A DNA stretch of 64,000 bases. Source: Parelaphostrongylus tenuis. Taxonomy: Eukaryota; Nematoda; Chromadorea; Rhabditida; Metastrongylidae. The stretch's first letter is position 1. Every line of letters starts with the position of its first letter. Under the pieces are notes generated by a model that was given only the letters and a program-made list of their open reading frames with translations, searched no databases and was not told the DNA's origin. Of the stretch, positions 23,160 through 34,289 are shown in pieces. The translations under genes were made by a program, and so were the position numbers. The stretch is from positions 1-64,000 of the forward strand of contig JAHQIW010000477.1 of assembly GCA_019055375.1 (NCBI GenBank), written 5' to 3'.

Positions 23160-23660
23160 TCCATTTGATCTCTAACATAATTTTCACCCAAAAAGCGCTT
23201 GAAAACAAATATTGCTTGATGTGAAGAAAAAATTGCAGTGAACAGCATTTAGTATGTCGATTCAGCGATTCTGACATTTGTGCGACCAGCAAACTACGAA
23301 GTTCTCTCTCAGTTTATGAAATGGCTATGTGGCAAACGAAGGATTGATCAACGGAACCTGAAGACCTCCTTAGCCACACGAGCACCTGAGGCGAGTTGAA
23401 TATTGCTCTGAAAACACTTCTTTCACTGTGTGAGAAGATTCCACTCATTCCAATTAGGTTAGAGAATTTTTCCCTGCAGAACATACAAATTCGGTATTGA
23501 ATATGTCGCGAATGAGGAATCGAAAGTACCGTCAGCGCTGAAGAATTATTGGTCCTGTTACGAGTTTCTTTGTGATGATTCCGAGCGGGTACTTCCTTTT
23601 TGCGGCAGTTTCACAATGTATTGCTGTCGTGTTCAGTTGTTCAGGAGTTTTTCAGCGGAT
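23160..23660. other. No recognisable feature
   Basis: Nothing assigned. Confidence 0.4.
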
Positions 23661-23666
23661 TAAGCT

Positions 23667-23868
23667 GTGAATAGTTTCGCTGCAGCATATCACGAAAAAA
23701 TGGATGTGGTGGTGTGCTGCCAGCAAGACTCAGCTGAGGATTTTGCAAAATCTCTCTCGAAGATCATGAGCAGAATTAAAAAACACAAAGTTACTAATTT
23801 TATTCGAAATTCTTCTTCTACTTCTAAATATACTTCTAAGAAAATTGAGTGGTTACCGAAAACACGGC
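23667..23868 (+). CDS. Unrecognised open stretch
   Basis: Open from a non-ATG codon. The internal ATG at 23700 gives MDVVVCCQQDSAEDFAKSL and then a basic segment (RIKKHKV). The frame runs into the SINE at 23870. It looks more like protein than most frames here but has no family match and no clear splice sites. Confidence 0.25.
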
Positions 23869-23869
23869 T

Positions 23870-23955
23870 TCAGGAAGAAAATCAAACCCGCATTTCTTGC
23901 TATACGGGGGCGTGTGCTCTACCACTACACCACCGAGGCACATTTTCGCCACCAC
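23870..23955 (-). repeat. tRNA-derived SINE family T3
   Basis: Minus strand: 'gcctcggtggtgtagtggta' (A-box region), then a C-rich stretch, then B-box-like 'gcgggtttgattttc'. The plus-strand sister copy is at 61230. Confidence 0.65.
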
Positions 23956-23959
23956 TCAT

Positions 23960-24645
23960 TCGTCAACATCTCTATGTTGGCTATCAGCCACTAACCTTTA
24001 ACAGGTTCCGTTCACTTATTTTAGAAACTTTAACTTAGTGAGCGCTCGGTTTTCCGCGAAGTGCAAAATTTAATGTATCCAAAACTGTAAAACTCGAAAA
24101 AATTAGTCAGTTCTTGTACGCAGCCAATAATTCAGACTAACCCTGTATTAGAAACAACACGCATTGATTTTACCATCACCATCACTAATCAATAGCCTTC
24201 AATCTGATCAAGCCTGAACCCTCTCATACCTTGGCGCTGGTGTCGAATCAATATCTATATTAAAATAGAATAAAATCGCCATAAAATTTCATTTAACTAA
24301 TTTTACGGCCTTCGTCCTCTTTAATCATTGATCTGAATCAACTGTTCATATCCATTCAAACCTGCGATGCGAGTTTTCGAAGGCGAATTGAATAGAATCA
24401 GAGTATAGAGCATAGCTAAAATGAACATTTTATAGCCATGCTTTTCTACAAGGTAAGTAAGAAGTTTTGATAAATTTGTATTTCTTTAATTTTGCATTAA
24501 TACGATATTCACTGCCTGTACCGTGCTGCTCGATTTTCCTGATGGTCAGTGTTCAAGAGAGGCTAAAATAACTATGGAAATCCACAACGCGACTTTAACT
24601 ACTGTGATAAGTATAAACATTGACATTTTCGTTGTTGTTTTCAAA
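23960..24645. other. No recognisable gene
   Basis: A CAAG/gtaagt donor-like site near 24451 follows MLFYK, but no matching acceptor exon was found. Confidence 0.3.
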
Positions 24646-24647
24646 AT

Positions 24648-25003
24648 ATGAGTGAAACGCTGAACGGGAGGAAGACTGGGCCCTACAGGCCGAAAAGGAA
24701 GACAGAACATGAAGACCGTCTCTTCAAACTGGAGTAACTACTTGGATATTGTTTTTCCGTGCCTAAAATGCAAATCATTTTCCTAACGTCGTGCTCACTT
24801 TGTTTATGTTGGTAAAAGAAACAACTTTTGCAGAATTAAAAAAAAACATACGAAGGAGAAAAAGCCTTTATCTCGCTTGCGTAGCCGAGAGAACAACAGG
24901 TGAAGAGAGGATTTCGATTTGCAAAACTGTAATACATCTGGAAGAGGAACTTTCAGTTTTACAAGTGACATTAAGATACGGCCTCCAGTATGACATTTCT
25001 TGA
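24648..25003 (+). CDS. Candidate two-exon basic protein, one-base shift at an A9 run
   Basis: ATG at 24648 opens MSETLNGRKTGPYRPKRKTE and runs to a GTAACT donor at 24734. After a 100-bp intron ending 'cttttgcag' (24833), the second exon reads RRRKSLYLACVAERTTGEER, then ICKTVIHLEEELSVLQVTL, to a stop at 25003. Joining the exons leaves the frame off by one base. Removing one A from the nine-A run at 24838-24846 restores one continuous frame of about 85 residues. Basic N-terminus and amphipathic C-terminal half; no family recognised. Alternatives are a sequencing indel in the run or a young pseudogene. Confidence 0.45.
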
Positions 25004-25224
25004 AGCTGTGCATACTTGGAGAATACAGACCATGGCAAACTGTTTCCTAAATTTACCAATTATGTTTGCCAATGCAGGCAAAACACAATTCTAAGACTAG
25101 TGTATCTCTCATTGAATTTTTGTTACAAAGCAATTCTTTTTTGAGGAAAATGGGCAATATTTTCTGCAACAATCTGAGAAGAAACCTAGCTCTAAAGTTC
25201 CGTTTCATCATCTGTCTCCTGTAT

Positions 25225-25690
25225 CACCTGTTGTGCCGTTGACCGTCGAGCGAGTCGAGCGGGTGCCAGCAACACTTCCATTTCCCTCTATCGCGTGCAA
25301 GGGTAACCCAAGGGGTACACCTCACTTTAGAAATTCGCTGGGCATCATATCATTCGTGTGGGCTTTTAGCGAAGAAACAGGACCATCGGGTCGGTGATCT
25401 GCCTGTGGAGCGTTTGACATCTTTAGGAATTCAGTCGATAACGGCTCTCGTCCATAGGCCGTGGTTGAAGCGCATTACATGTGCGACAGATCTTACTTTC
25501 GATAACTTGACGTGTAGAACGGCATCCTTGAAGTTCGATCGACGACGTAGGTCAGAACTTCGGATCCTTTCTCTCATATGCGAGATACAGGATATTCTTT
25601 ACATCGATCGATCGATTGCACGTTCAATAACGCCGAATGATCTTTCATCCTCCTTACATAGTGACCAGGTTTCTGCTGCATAAGTTAGGA
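25225..25690 (-). pseudogene. RTE C-terminal region
   Basis: Near 25680-25230 the minus strand reads VIERAIDRSM, RIRSSDLRRRS, VAHVMRF, DWIPKDVKRSTGRSPTRW and VTLARDRGKWK, with at least two stops. These are the standard C-terminal blocks of this nematode RTE type. Confidence 0.8.
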
Positions 25691-25910
25691 TAGGGATAAT
25701 CCTCGGATCGAATAGGTAGGCAGGTGTCGGATGTTCTTTGTTCTCTTCACTGCATCTTCGATGCTCTTAAACGTTCCCCTAAGCCCCTCGTTCCCTCTTG
25801 CTCAACTCTGGAGCTAGGTCGTTTATTATGTTGATTTCATGACTTAGATAGACGTAACTGGAGCATTCGGAGACTGTCGTTTCGTTGAACGTGAATGGGG
25901 CATTCGAAAC

Positions 25911-26330
25911 CTACGCGTTCTTCATAAACATCGTTTTCGTTAGATTTAATTGAAGACCAGTCTTTCCACAGGCGTTGTCGAAATCGGTCAGCATTCGTTT
26001 CGCTTTGCTGATGTTTGGTGTTATTAGGACGATATCATCAGCAAAGCGAATATGGTCAAATTGTCGACCGTCAATTTTCACTTCCATATCGTCCCATTCT
26101 AATGTTGGCATGACGTTTTGTAGGGTGACAGTGAATAATTTTGACGAAGTTGTATCGCCTTGTCGAACCCCCTATTCTTGCGTCAAGAGTGACAATGTTG
26201 TAGAATGGAGATATTGTGGTCGTGAAATCTTTGTAAAGCTCACGAAGGATTATTATGTACCGAGTAGGAGCGCCCTGGTTATCCAGAGCCTCTGTAACCG
26301 CTTCTGTTTCCACTGAATCGAAGGCTTTCT
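25911..26330 (-). pseudogene. RTE reverse transcriptase core, broken
   Basis: METEAVTEALDNQGAPTRY (part of the motif A region) and a break, then LEWDDMEVKIDGRQFDHIRF followed by ADDIVLITP, the catalytic F-A-D-D box of motif C, then GKTGLQLNLTKTMFM. A shift near 26165 separates the halves; residues upstream of 26330 are heavily damaged. Confidence 0.85.
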
Positions 26331-27521
26331 TCAGAGCAATGAAAGTGAGACAAGTGGTTGTTTGTACTCTCGTGAAACTTCACTGAGTCTTGTAATCGTG
26401 TGGATGTGGTCTATGGTACTAAATCCTTTTCGGATTTGTCAATCATGTTTAAGATGACTCGAGTGGAGTGTCTATATATAACAGACAGCATGCAGTTGGG
26501 CGATAATTGCCTATGTCGTGGTTTCTCTTTTTGAACAACAACACGGTCTTGCTGGTTTTCCACTGAAGGGTGACCTTGCATTCTGACAGGAGCGAGGGAA
26601 GAGGTGAGCCAGGGTGTTGTTGAGAACTGACGGTAGGTTCTTCAGATGTTATCGTCTAATCCTGTCTGGACCGAGTGTTGTTCCGTTCTTCACCGCCGAC
26701 ATAGCATCTCGGATTTCGGAAGTCACGATCGGTAGAACGACATATTTATCTCATTCAATTTATATGACGGTAGGGAAACATGGCTAGCGAAGAGATCCAA
26801 GTAGTACTCGTGGACGATTTTCTCCACTGCCCTTCAGGAGCTGTAATCGTCCCGTCAAGGCTTAGGGGTGCAATGATCTTAATCTTATAATTGGCGAGGC
26901 CACGCTGCTCTTTGCGAATGCTCTTCGCAGCTTCTGCAGCTTCTGCCATAACTGCTGCTCGTCTCTCTTTGAGGTCTTTTATTATCGCCTCTCTGCAGCG
27001 TTTCGCAATATCAGACGTAAGGTATCGGTTGCCTGAAGCTTGTGCGAATCCATGTTGACGTAGCAGCTCGAATGTCTGCGGAGTCAAGCGTCTCTTCGTG
27101 ACTTTAGGACTCTCGGCTTTCATTGCGCTGACGTGAAGATATTCAACTAACCGATCGCATTCTTTGTCAATGCTGTCGACAACAGCATCTTCTCAATAGC
27201 CGACTAACGATTTGAATACATCCGTTTATGGTAGTTCTGGGACTTCGTTGTTAAAATTTAGCAGCTTTCTCTCCTTTACGCGAAAAAAGAAACGTTGTGC
27301 GAAGGAGGCGTTGGTTTGATCCCGTGTAGAACTTACAACAGCGGCATCGGTCAGGTAAAACGTTTGATTTACTAAGATGTGGTTTATTTCGTTTTGGTAA
27401 TCTCCATTGGGAGACTCCCTCGTCTTTCGCTGAGAATGAGGCTTTTGGAATTATGGGTTACCATGGATGGTTTGGGTCGTCATGATAAATTCAAATAGCC
27501 TCTCACCCTATGCATTCCATT

Positions 27522-28013
27522 CTATTCCGTGGGTCCCAATGTGACGTTCTTCAGACGATCTTCTAAATCCAATTTTCGCGTTGAAATCTCCGACGGTAAC
27601 CTTGAAAGATGCATGATCTTTTCAGAATAATTTTCGAGGTCCGCATAGAACTCTCCGACTTCGTTTCCTTCATAGCTTGATGTTGGTGCGCAAGCAACGA
27701 AGATGGTCAAAGCCGGCTAAGAACTACATCGTTTCAACCTTAAACGCCCGTTACGGGTTGTTAGTTGTTCAAACGAATCGATGTTTACGGTCAAATTCGA
27801 TTTAAGGAGAACTCCAATGCCACCGACACCTCTGCCGTCGCATGTTCCTGGAAACAATTTCTCTCTGGTGTCATAAACAGCGTGAAAAGGATGCCGTCTT
27901 CTCATCTCAGCCAGGCCAATGAAGTCGTTCCTTATCCTTCTTGCATGAATCAATAGATCTTCTACAGCGGATTTGTGAGTAAGGATTCTTGCATTGTAGT
28001 TACAGATCGTCAC
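27522..28013 (-). pseudogene. RTE AP endonuclease domain, broken
   Basis: Starts CNYNARILTHKSAVEDLL, followed by IGLAEMRRRHPF (the conserved Glu-Arg-Arg region), GVGGIGVLLK, and after a break FVACAPTSSYEGNEVGEFY. These are the N-terminal motifs of RTE endonucleases; the C-terminal SDHR-type motif is not readable. Confidence 0.85.
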
Positions 28014-28609
28014 TTTAGTCCGTTTCGATCTTGGCAGCCTGTTTGGCCCTGAGATTTTAGCAGCCTCTCCGTACTCGTCCTACCTGGCGCTGCTTCACCA
28101 GGGGCTCTTTCGAGGTCAGGCGAATGAGGCCCACATTTGTTACTGCTTTTAGCAATTTTTTATCCGACATATAGCTTGCCAGGCTCTAAACGTTGGAACT
28201 GGGTACTCATGAGTAGCTTGTCAGTCTCTCTCAGAAGAGCGGGAGGGGCTTACGACTCCTAATCGCCTCCCATGTAATTCCCACTCGCATGATTGCAGGC
28301 TTTTGGCCAATTTGACTCGCAGAGATAGAGTTTTGTCAAGTCGGCGTTGCAGAAGCAGAGAGCTCATGCTCTGAATCCACCTGCGTCTCTGGGAAGCACA
28401 CGATCGTTTTTGGCTCGCGTCTATTCTCCTATCCACCACTTGGGGACGCTCCACCTGCCCTCGTGACTCACCGAGCGGGATCTCTCGAAGAGGGAGATCC
28501 GTGGGATGAGCTCCAATAAGGCGAAATAGGCGCCTATCTAGAACTGGACCTATCGGCTCAAAACAAGCCATATCCTTATCAGATTGGTTGAGCTATCGAC
28601 AAACAGCCA

Positions 28610-30790
28610 GTAATCTAGCGAAAGAACAGCAGCACTCTCCAGTTGAGTAAGCAAAGCAAACTGAGTTGAAACATAGTATTATTTGCGGTACTACAACAAG
28701 ATAAGAAGAGCTTTCCATAAGTTAAACATTTGTTCAAATTGGCGATATTTCAGCTTTAGAAGAATTAATAAAAGTCTAGGGAAAAGTGATGGCAGCGAAA
28801 AAGTCCTTCACTTCAGTATTGTTTAACCAAATAGATAAGTTCGTCCTGTAAGGGTTAACAAAAAAAGAGCATTGGTCTCTGAGCGTTGTTTACGCAGAAT
28901 CAGTAAGTGTATTAAGCACTTGCTTTGGCGAGAGCATTCATAGGGAGTGGATCTTTTTCTGCCAACAGCTAAATAAAATGAGTACACAATTGCCTCCAGT
29001 AGTAAATACTGTCGTACTCGCTCGTCTTTGTGACTGGAGAGGAATCTAGTAACTAGCAAAGAGGAAGCTGATATTTGTCCACCAAACGGTTTCTCATTCT
29101 TCTCCCGTGCTTCAGATTTATGGAGCTCGTTGGTCTTCATAAATCTCAGAGATGATCGTACTTGTAATTGTTGTCTGCCTTTCGGTGAGAGCCGATTGCT
29201 TTCTGAGCCAAAAACGTTTCATAAAGAATAACAGCAAGTTGTTTACCTGAATACGATTTATTGAAAATAAATAAAATTTACACGAACTGATGCTGTAAAA
29301 CAAATACATTCTCATAATCTCCAATAAAACAATTTTATAAGAGCATCGCTTCAAATTCTACGGCTTAGTTTATTATAGTTTTCATAGTGCAAAATGAACA
29401 CTGTCGCGAAATGTTAGTCGCTTAACAATTCAGGGTGAGTCAACAAGGAACTACTGCATCACAGAAGTCACGACAAGAAACTGCTACAACACGGAACTGC
29501 TTATTAGTTTCATCGAACGTCAGTATAAAAACTCATAACACAGTCCATGATCATAGAGCACTGACGGTGCCTCCGATTTGCTAAACATGCGAAAGAGAAT
29601 TTCATTTCGAAGTCGGAGATTCCCTGCTTACATTGATTATGAGTGATTTTTTCAGTTTCACACATTACATCGCTCGATACTGGGATGAAGCTAGCCATAA
29701 AGAAAAAATGTGCTTCCATATCTCATATTTCTAGGAGTGCTATCGTCAGAAGAGAGATTTTCGATATTCGCTACCCAAGTCATAGTATATCGTGTAAAAA
29801 TTTCTTAAACTGCGGAATATTTCTACTATTTTTAATGAGAAAAAATGTTGAAATAGCATTTGATGCACATTTTGGACTACCTAAGTAACCTGTGATGCTG
29901 AGTGAATCGATTTGACCATTTGTCTCAGAAGAACAATATTTTGCATTTTGGAAGAGCCTTTCTAACATATCTGTAGAAATGAAGTATGCCTTTTTAACTG
30001 CTATACAAATGGAATAGAAGAAAACATTGCATGAAATAGTAATAAAAATTTTTGTTTTATGTGCACATCATTCAAAAAAGGTTAGAGTTGATGGTACTTC
30101 ATAAATATCCACCTTGATGAGAAACTTGCAACGTTTCAAAAGCTGAGCAAGAAAGTTTTGACAGCGTGACTTCACTTGCGCTTTCAACAACATGCACTAT
30201 TTTATCTTCGATATATTAGCAATTCTATAGAGTGCAGCATTCTTCTGATTCACGACAGGACCTAATATCTACATGTAGTCGTCCTTACAACGTCCAGTTT
30301 CGACGCAGTTTCCTTTTGCTTCCCTATATTGGCGGCTCCTTGGTGATCCCTCATTCCCAGCCTGTCTCTGGATCTTCAGTGAAATTGTGTATAGACACTT
30401 GTTCTACCATCATCCGGCCCTTTTTCAAAAAAGTACAATTCAAAGGGGTAGTGAAAGTGGTCGAAATCTTCTTTTGTAAAGAATGCAGCCGTAAGTTTGG
30501 TTATTTGTCGATTGAGAACAATTTTTTCAAACCGAAGCGGAGATTTTATGCTGCAATATCAAATTGAAAGAGTGGGAAGCGATTTTGAATCGTCCCATTC
30601 GAGGAGTGGTGAATTCACTAAAATTTGTGTTCAAATGATTTCTTTCACGCAGCTAATTGTCATTTAGCATTCGACATGTATTTCACCTCATAAGGCCACT
30701 CCTATGTGTTTCCCAACATTAGCATCTGTCGCAAGATCTACTCTGGGGATTTCACTGTATTCAATGATTTGTAATCCCCAGCGCTCCTAG
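28610..30790. other. No recognisable gene
   Basis: The open frame at 30232 (111 codons) and several of 60-105 codons on the minus strand carry no motif. Confidence 0.4.
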
Positions 30791-30794
30791 AAAC

Positions 30795-30905
30795 GCAATG
30801 ATGTAGAGTGTTGTGCAAAAACGTTTGCGTCAGCAGGGATTCGAACCCGGATCTTACTCCTCCCGGGAACATGTGCTAAACCGTTGCACCACTTCCTAGA
30901 AACGT
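30795..30905 (-). repeat. SINE family T1 copy
   Basis: 'atgatgtagagtgttgtgc' (tail), 'gggattcgaacccgg' (B box complement) and 'tgctaaaccgttgcacc' (A box complement). It lies 150 bp upstream of the secreted-protein gene. Confidence 0.75.
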
Positions 30906-31051
30906 CATGAAGCTGTCACACCGACTTTAGTCACGTGTAAATCTTCTATGCGTCAAATCCGTCGTTACCTTGCCAACGATCTGATGAAAAGAGTGGTAAA
31001 TTTGTTTGCAGCTGAATCCCCAATATTTGTTCATATTTTTAGGAACCAGAA

Positions 31052-32965
31052 ATGAAAATTCTTGCCAGCATAGCGAAACATCCGATCGATCCCTTCGTGA
31101 TTTCGCTGTTAGCTACAATCTCGACAGCGTTCTGTTGCGACGTGATGCGTGCAGGTCAAGGTAATAAATGAATTGCTGATACGGTGCTTCAGATATTCTG
31201 AACTCTGAACGAGGTTTACGAAACATAACCAGATAAGTATATCGAAAACTTCTTTATTACTCAGGAAATGGCAGTAATCCACTCCTTAATTCTATGATTT
31301 TGTTTTGTAAGCATGAAAAGCCAGAATGTCTAGGCAAACACCAACGTTGACTTAATTTTCAATTTTTCACTACAAGAACTATGAATATTTTTTGCAGCAA
31401 GCACTAGGACCTTCAAAGTCTCTGGCTTCACAGCTTTGCCTGTTGCCATGGTTTACGCTGGGAAACGCGAAGTAGCTGTTCAAGTTTCTGGCATTGCATC
31501 AAGCGAGGAAAAACCAAATTATCGTACAAAGTCTTGTAATGCAAACGGTGAGTTTACTACATTCTTGTTTCGAGTCCATTTCGTTTTATTATGAGGATAG
31601 GATGATAGCCGCAGTTTTGACTCAACTTCAACCTCGCATTGCTTCTAAGGCTCGCATCAGCTCACATTTAATCACTAAAAATACTCTGATTTAAACTCTC
31701 CAGCCATGAAGTAATTTGATCTTCAGGTCTTCGAAGTTCTCGAAAGGCAAGCTCGCTCTGCACTCCTACCTGATGCTGTTGTTTCGGATATTTTAGGACA
31801 ACTTGAAGTTAAAACAACTTACGAACCGCTGAATTGCCAGAAAGTTTTTCCTAATCCAGATCGAGCTGCTGTGGGTGAGTATACAACAGGGTGATGTGCA
31901 AGAATTTTGCGATTGCTGGGACTCGAACTCACAATTCGTTTATGGGAGAGGTGGGGAGGCATGCTATAGCCCGTCACACTACCAACGCCTAGTTTGGCAC
32001 CACTCCTACTAGGTATGACGGTTGGTTGCTGACAGGTAGATGGATGGTAGCATAGACTGGAGGCAAAATAGGCGCCGGTAACGTAACAGGCTAGAGCAGC
32101 CCCCTTCTCCAGATAATGTGAAGTTCGAGTCTTACCCAGCGCAAAGGCCTTGCACATCACTTGACATCATTGGATTTAGCCATAACATCATAAAGCTAGA
32201 ATTAACATACTATAGCCATAACATCATGCGACCGCTGAAAGCGATAAATAAAAAAGATCTTGATTGAACAGTCATTTGAAAAATTCTATGCAGAAGTATG
32301 GCAGAGAATAGACGGAGAAAATAAACGCATAACTGTGTTGATTGTCGCTGGAGTAAAGCAAATAATTTATCCAGAATTATCATAAGATTTCCAAGGACAG
32401 GATTAAAGCTGTCATTATGGCTCTGAAATTAGAACTATTATAATGGGAAATAATTTCTGTACGATTTTCCTTGCCTTTTCTGAAGATGACATAGAATACG
32501 GTGCATCAGGTGAAGGTTAGTAGGTTTAAAAAGAGTAAAAGAAGGGTAGTTCCTAAATTATTTTTACAGTTCCTCAGTTTCATTTTGAAACCAAAGACTG
32601 TGCCTTTTTCAGGCTCTGTATTTCTTGCAGTGATGGCGATGGAAACTGCTTGCTACATTGTCAGCAACACGGTAACGGCACTTTGCATTAAAGAGAATAT
32701 GATTTGTATGCCAAATATGATGGACCATGTGAAACCTATTCCCTCACAACATTTGTCAATTCCGGGCACTCTCACGGTTTGACTGTTTTTTTTTTGAGCA
32801 CGTTTCGTTTTGGAAGAGAAAATCTGTGTAGACCAGAAATATCATCATGGCGAATTGGTCTGACAGATGTGGCAAAATGTATTGAACAGAGCGATTCGAA
32901 CATTGGCGTCAGGGTCGTTTGGATTGCACTTCCGCTCGGCAAGTGGCACTGTCGGTGGGACGTGA
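31052..32965 (+). CDS. Nematode small secreted protein, five exons, two single-base frame breaks
   Basis: Exons: 31052-31160, 31398-31547, 31727-31874, 32631-32776 (or from 32613, in frame) and 32832-32965. The start follows a 'tttttag' acceptor by nine bases, as expected for a trans-spliced mRNA. Exon 1 holds a hydrophobic leader (VISLLATISTAFCC). Then VSGFTALPVAMVY, ERQARSALLPDAVVSDILG, CYIVSNTVTALC and MANWS, MWQNVLNRAIRTLASG. All introns keep phase except that exon 2 needs one A fewer in its A5 run (31509-31515) to reach VMQT at the donor, and exon 5 needs one base near 32866. The paralogue at 274-1705 confirms both expected frames. Predicted length is about 210 residues with several Cys. 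Likely exported; function unknown. A SINE pair sits in intron 3. Confidence 0.7.
31878..32268. repeat. SINE family T1 inverted pair inside an intron
   Basis: The minus copy (31878-32000, 'gggactcgaactcac' B box complement) and the plus copy (32070-32268, 'agttcgagtcttacc') face away from a short spacer containing the family word 'ctgacaggtagatgg'. It lies wholly within intron 3 of the secreted-protein gene. Confidence 0.7.
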
Positions 32966-33034
32966 AATCGAAGTGCCGTCTGATTAAAACAAGCGTTTTT
33001 ATTCAGACAATATTTATTGCAGCATCGTAACAAC

Positions 33035-33040
33035 AATAAA
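33035..33040 (+). promoter_or_regulatory. Candidate polyadenylation signal
   Basis: AATAAA 70 bp past the stop of the secreted-protein gene, the usual nematode position. Confidence 0.45.
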
Positions 33041-33044
33041 TTGT

Positions 33045-33535
33045 GTATTACATGAGTGTTGAGTCAATATGATCCAGAATTTTACTTCGAGGTGCACAAA
33101 GTGATAAAAATTAATGATTTTAGTACCCCATTGAAAAGCATTTGGCAAAATTTGCAAACAAGTACCCACAAGCTATATATGACCGTTGGCACAATGGTGA
33201 AGTTTGGTGTGATTTTCATAATCATGGGACAAAAGTCAAATACAATTTGAGAAATCAATAATTCAGAGTCTCGAACGAATTTCCAGCATCCATCATTGAA
33301 TACAGTGGTAGATTGTTCAACATTGCACATGTTATGCAAATACCTTAAGCTCATCTTCTGATCTGAATGAGGTTCGTTATTCACAATGTCTAACAACGCA
33401 TCGGCAATCTCACTTATCATAAAAGTCAATTATGGGTCTTTCCTTGAAAGGCAGACTTTAGATGAGGCCTTAGAATTAGATGTTCTTTATGTTCCGCTAT
33501 AAGCGGTGGTATAATGTTTCAAATATATACCCATT
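33045..33535. other. No recognisable feature
   Basis: A minus frame at 33082 (115 codons) has no motif. Confidence 0.4.
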
Positions 33536-33539
33536 GATG

Positions 33540-33740
33540 AGGAGCAATGTGCAAGACTTTCGCGCCAGGCGGGACTAGAACCCTCACCTCACTTTTCCGG
33601 GATTGCGTGCTCTATCCATTGCACTACTGACGTCATTTTGCACATCGCTATTTCTACGCTCCAGCGTACCTATCTGCCAGTGTTCCGCCTGATGCGAAAG
33701 TTTTGCATATTGCTCCACATCAATGGGTATGATGAGGATA
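33540..33740. repeat. SINE family T1, minus copy plus short plus-strand tail
   Basis: 33540-33640 is a minus copy ('gggactagaaccct', 'attgcactactgacg'). 33685-33740 is the plus tail ('aaagttttgcatattgctcc'). The pair forms a short foldback. Confidence 0.65.
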
Positions 33741-33839
33741 ATTGCTTGATATATATGATATAGCAAGTCTAGACTCATAGGGAACCTATATCGTCAAAAT
33801 GGACAGTCGTTATCAAGAGAACAGTGTACTTCATACCTT

Positions 33840-34285
33840 ACCCTCGACCATTTATGTAGACCTCGTTTGAAACAATGATAATCTGGTGACATGATAAAAT
33901 GTCTGAGCCTGTTATGAGGTCTGATACGGGTACTTATACAGTGCAAGACTGGTGCATGTTTCGTCCTTCCAGGCTCCTCAGTGGCGCAGTGCCCCTCGAT
34001 TCCGTATTAGATATACTTGTATATGAAGGAATCACCGGATAATAGGTCACCGCATGTCAGGTGACAAAATCCTCCGACTTTGTAGTGACCACAGTAGAGT
34101 GCTTTGCGGCTGGTGAAACGAATCATACTTCATTTCGACCGTTTATATAGACCTCGTTCAAAACAATGGTAAGCTGATAGCATAGTAGCGAGATTGAGCC
34201 TATTGTGAGGTCTGGTCAAGTAGTTATGCAGTGCTAAACAGGATCTGCTTCGCTCTTCCGGACTCCTTTGCAGCTCAGTGACCTA
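33840..34285 (-). mobile_element. HHR family 2 repeat, two head-to-tail units
   Basis: 'ctcgttcaaaacaatg' type starts and 'gagcct' recur at 33905 and 34196, a period of 291 bp. Each unit has a hammerhead position: 33959-33981 minus (CTGAGGA, GAAA kept) and 34240-34275 (core mutated). Shared words with 14705-15345 include 'gtcaggtgaca' and 'ataatagaccaccgca' variants. Confidence 0.7.
33948..33990 (-). ncRNA. Hammerhead ribozyme motif, family 2
   Basis: Minus strand CTGAGGA from + 33975-33981, GAAA from + 33959-33962. Stem II has one mismatch and stem III is longer and bulged (ACATGCA with TGCACTGT). Confidence 0.5.
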
Positions 34286-34289
34286 CGGT

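Larger units (their letters stand above)
25220..28600 (-). mobile_element. Nearly full-length RTE-type non-LTR retrotransposon, inactive
   Basis: Reading leftward: an N-terminal region (about 28590-28030), an AP endonuclease (28013-27520), a linker helix-rich region (27123-26755), RT (about 26700-25910), and a C-terminal region ending GQRHNR near 25222. Domain order, absence of a second ORF and about 3.4 kb length fit the RTE clade. Numerous stops and frame changes separate the parts. It is the source type for the fragments at 6155, 45500, 48340 and 54540. Confidence 0.85.

Noticed and set aside
32501..33030. Overlapping 93- and 108-codon frames as separate genes
   Set aside because: The first contains exon 4 of the secreted-protein gene read through its intron; the second is an out-of-frame reading of exon 5.
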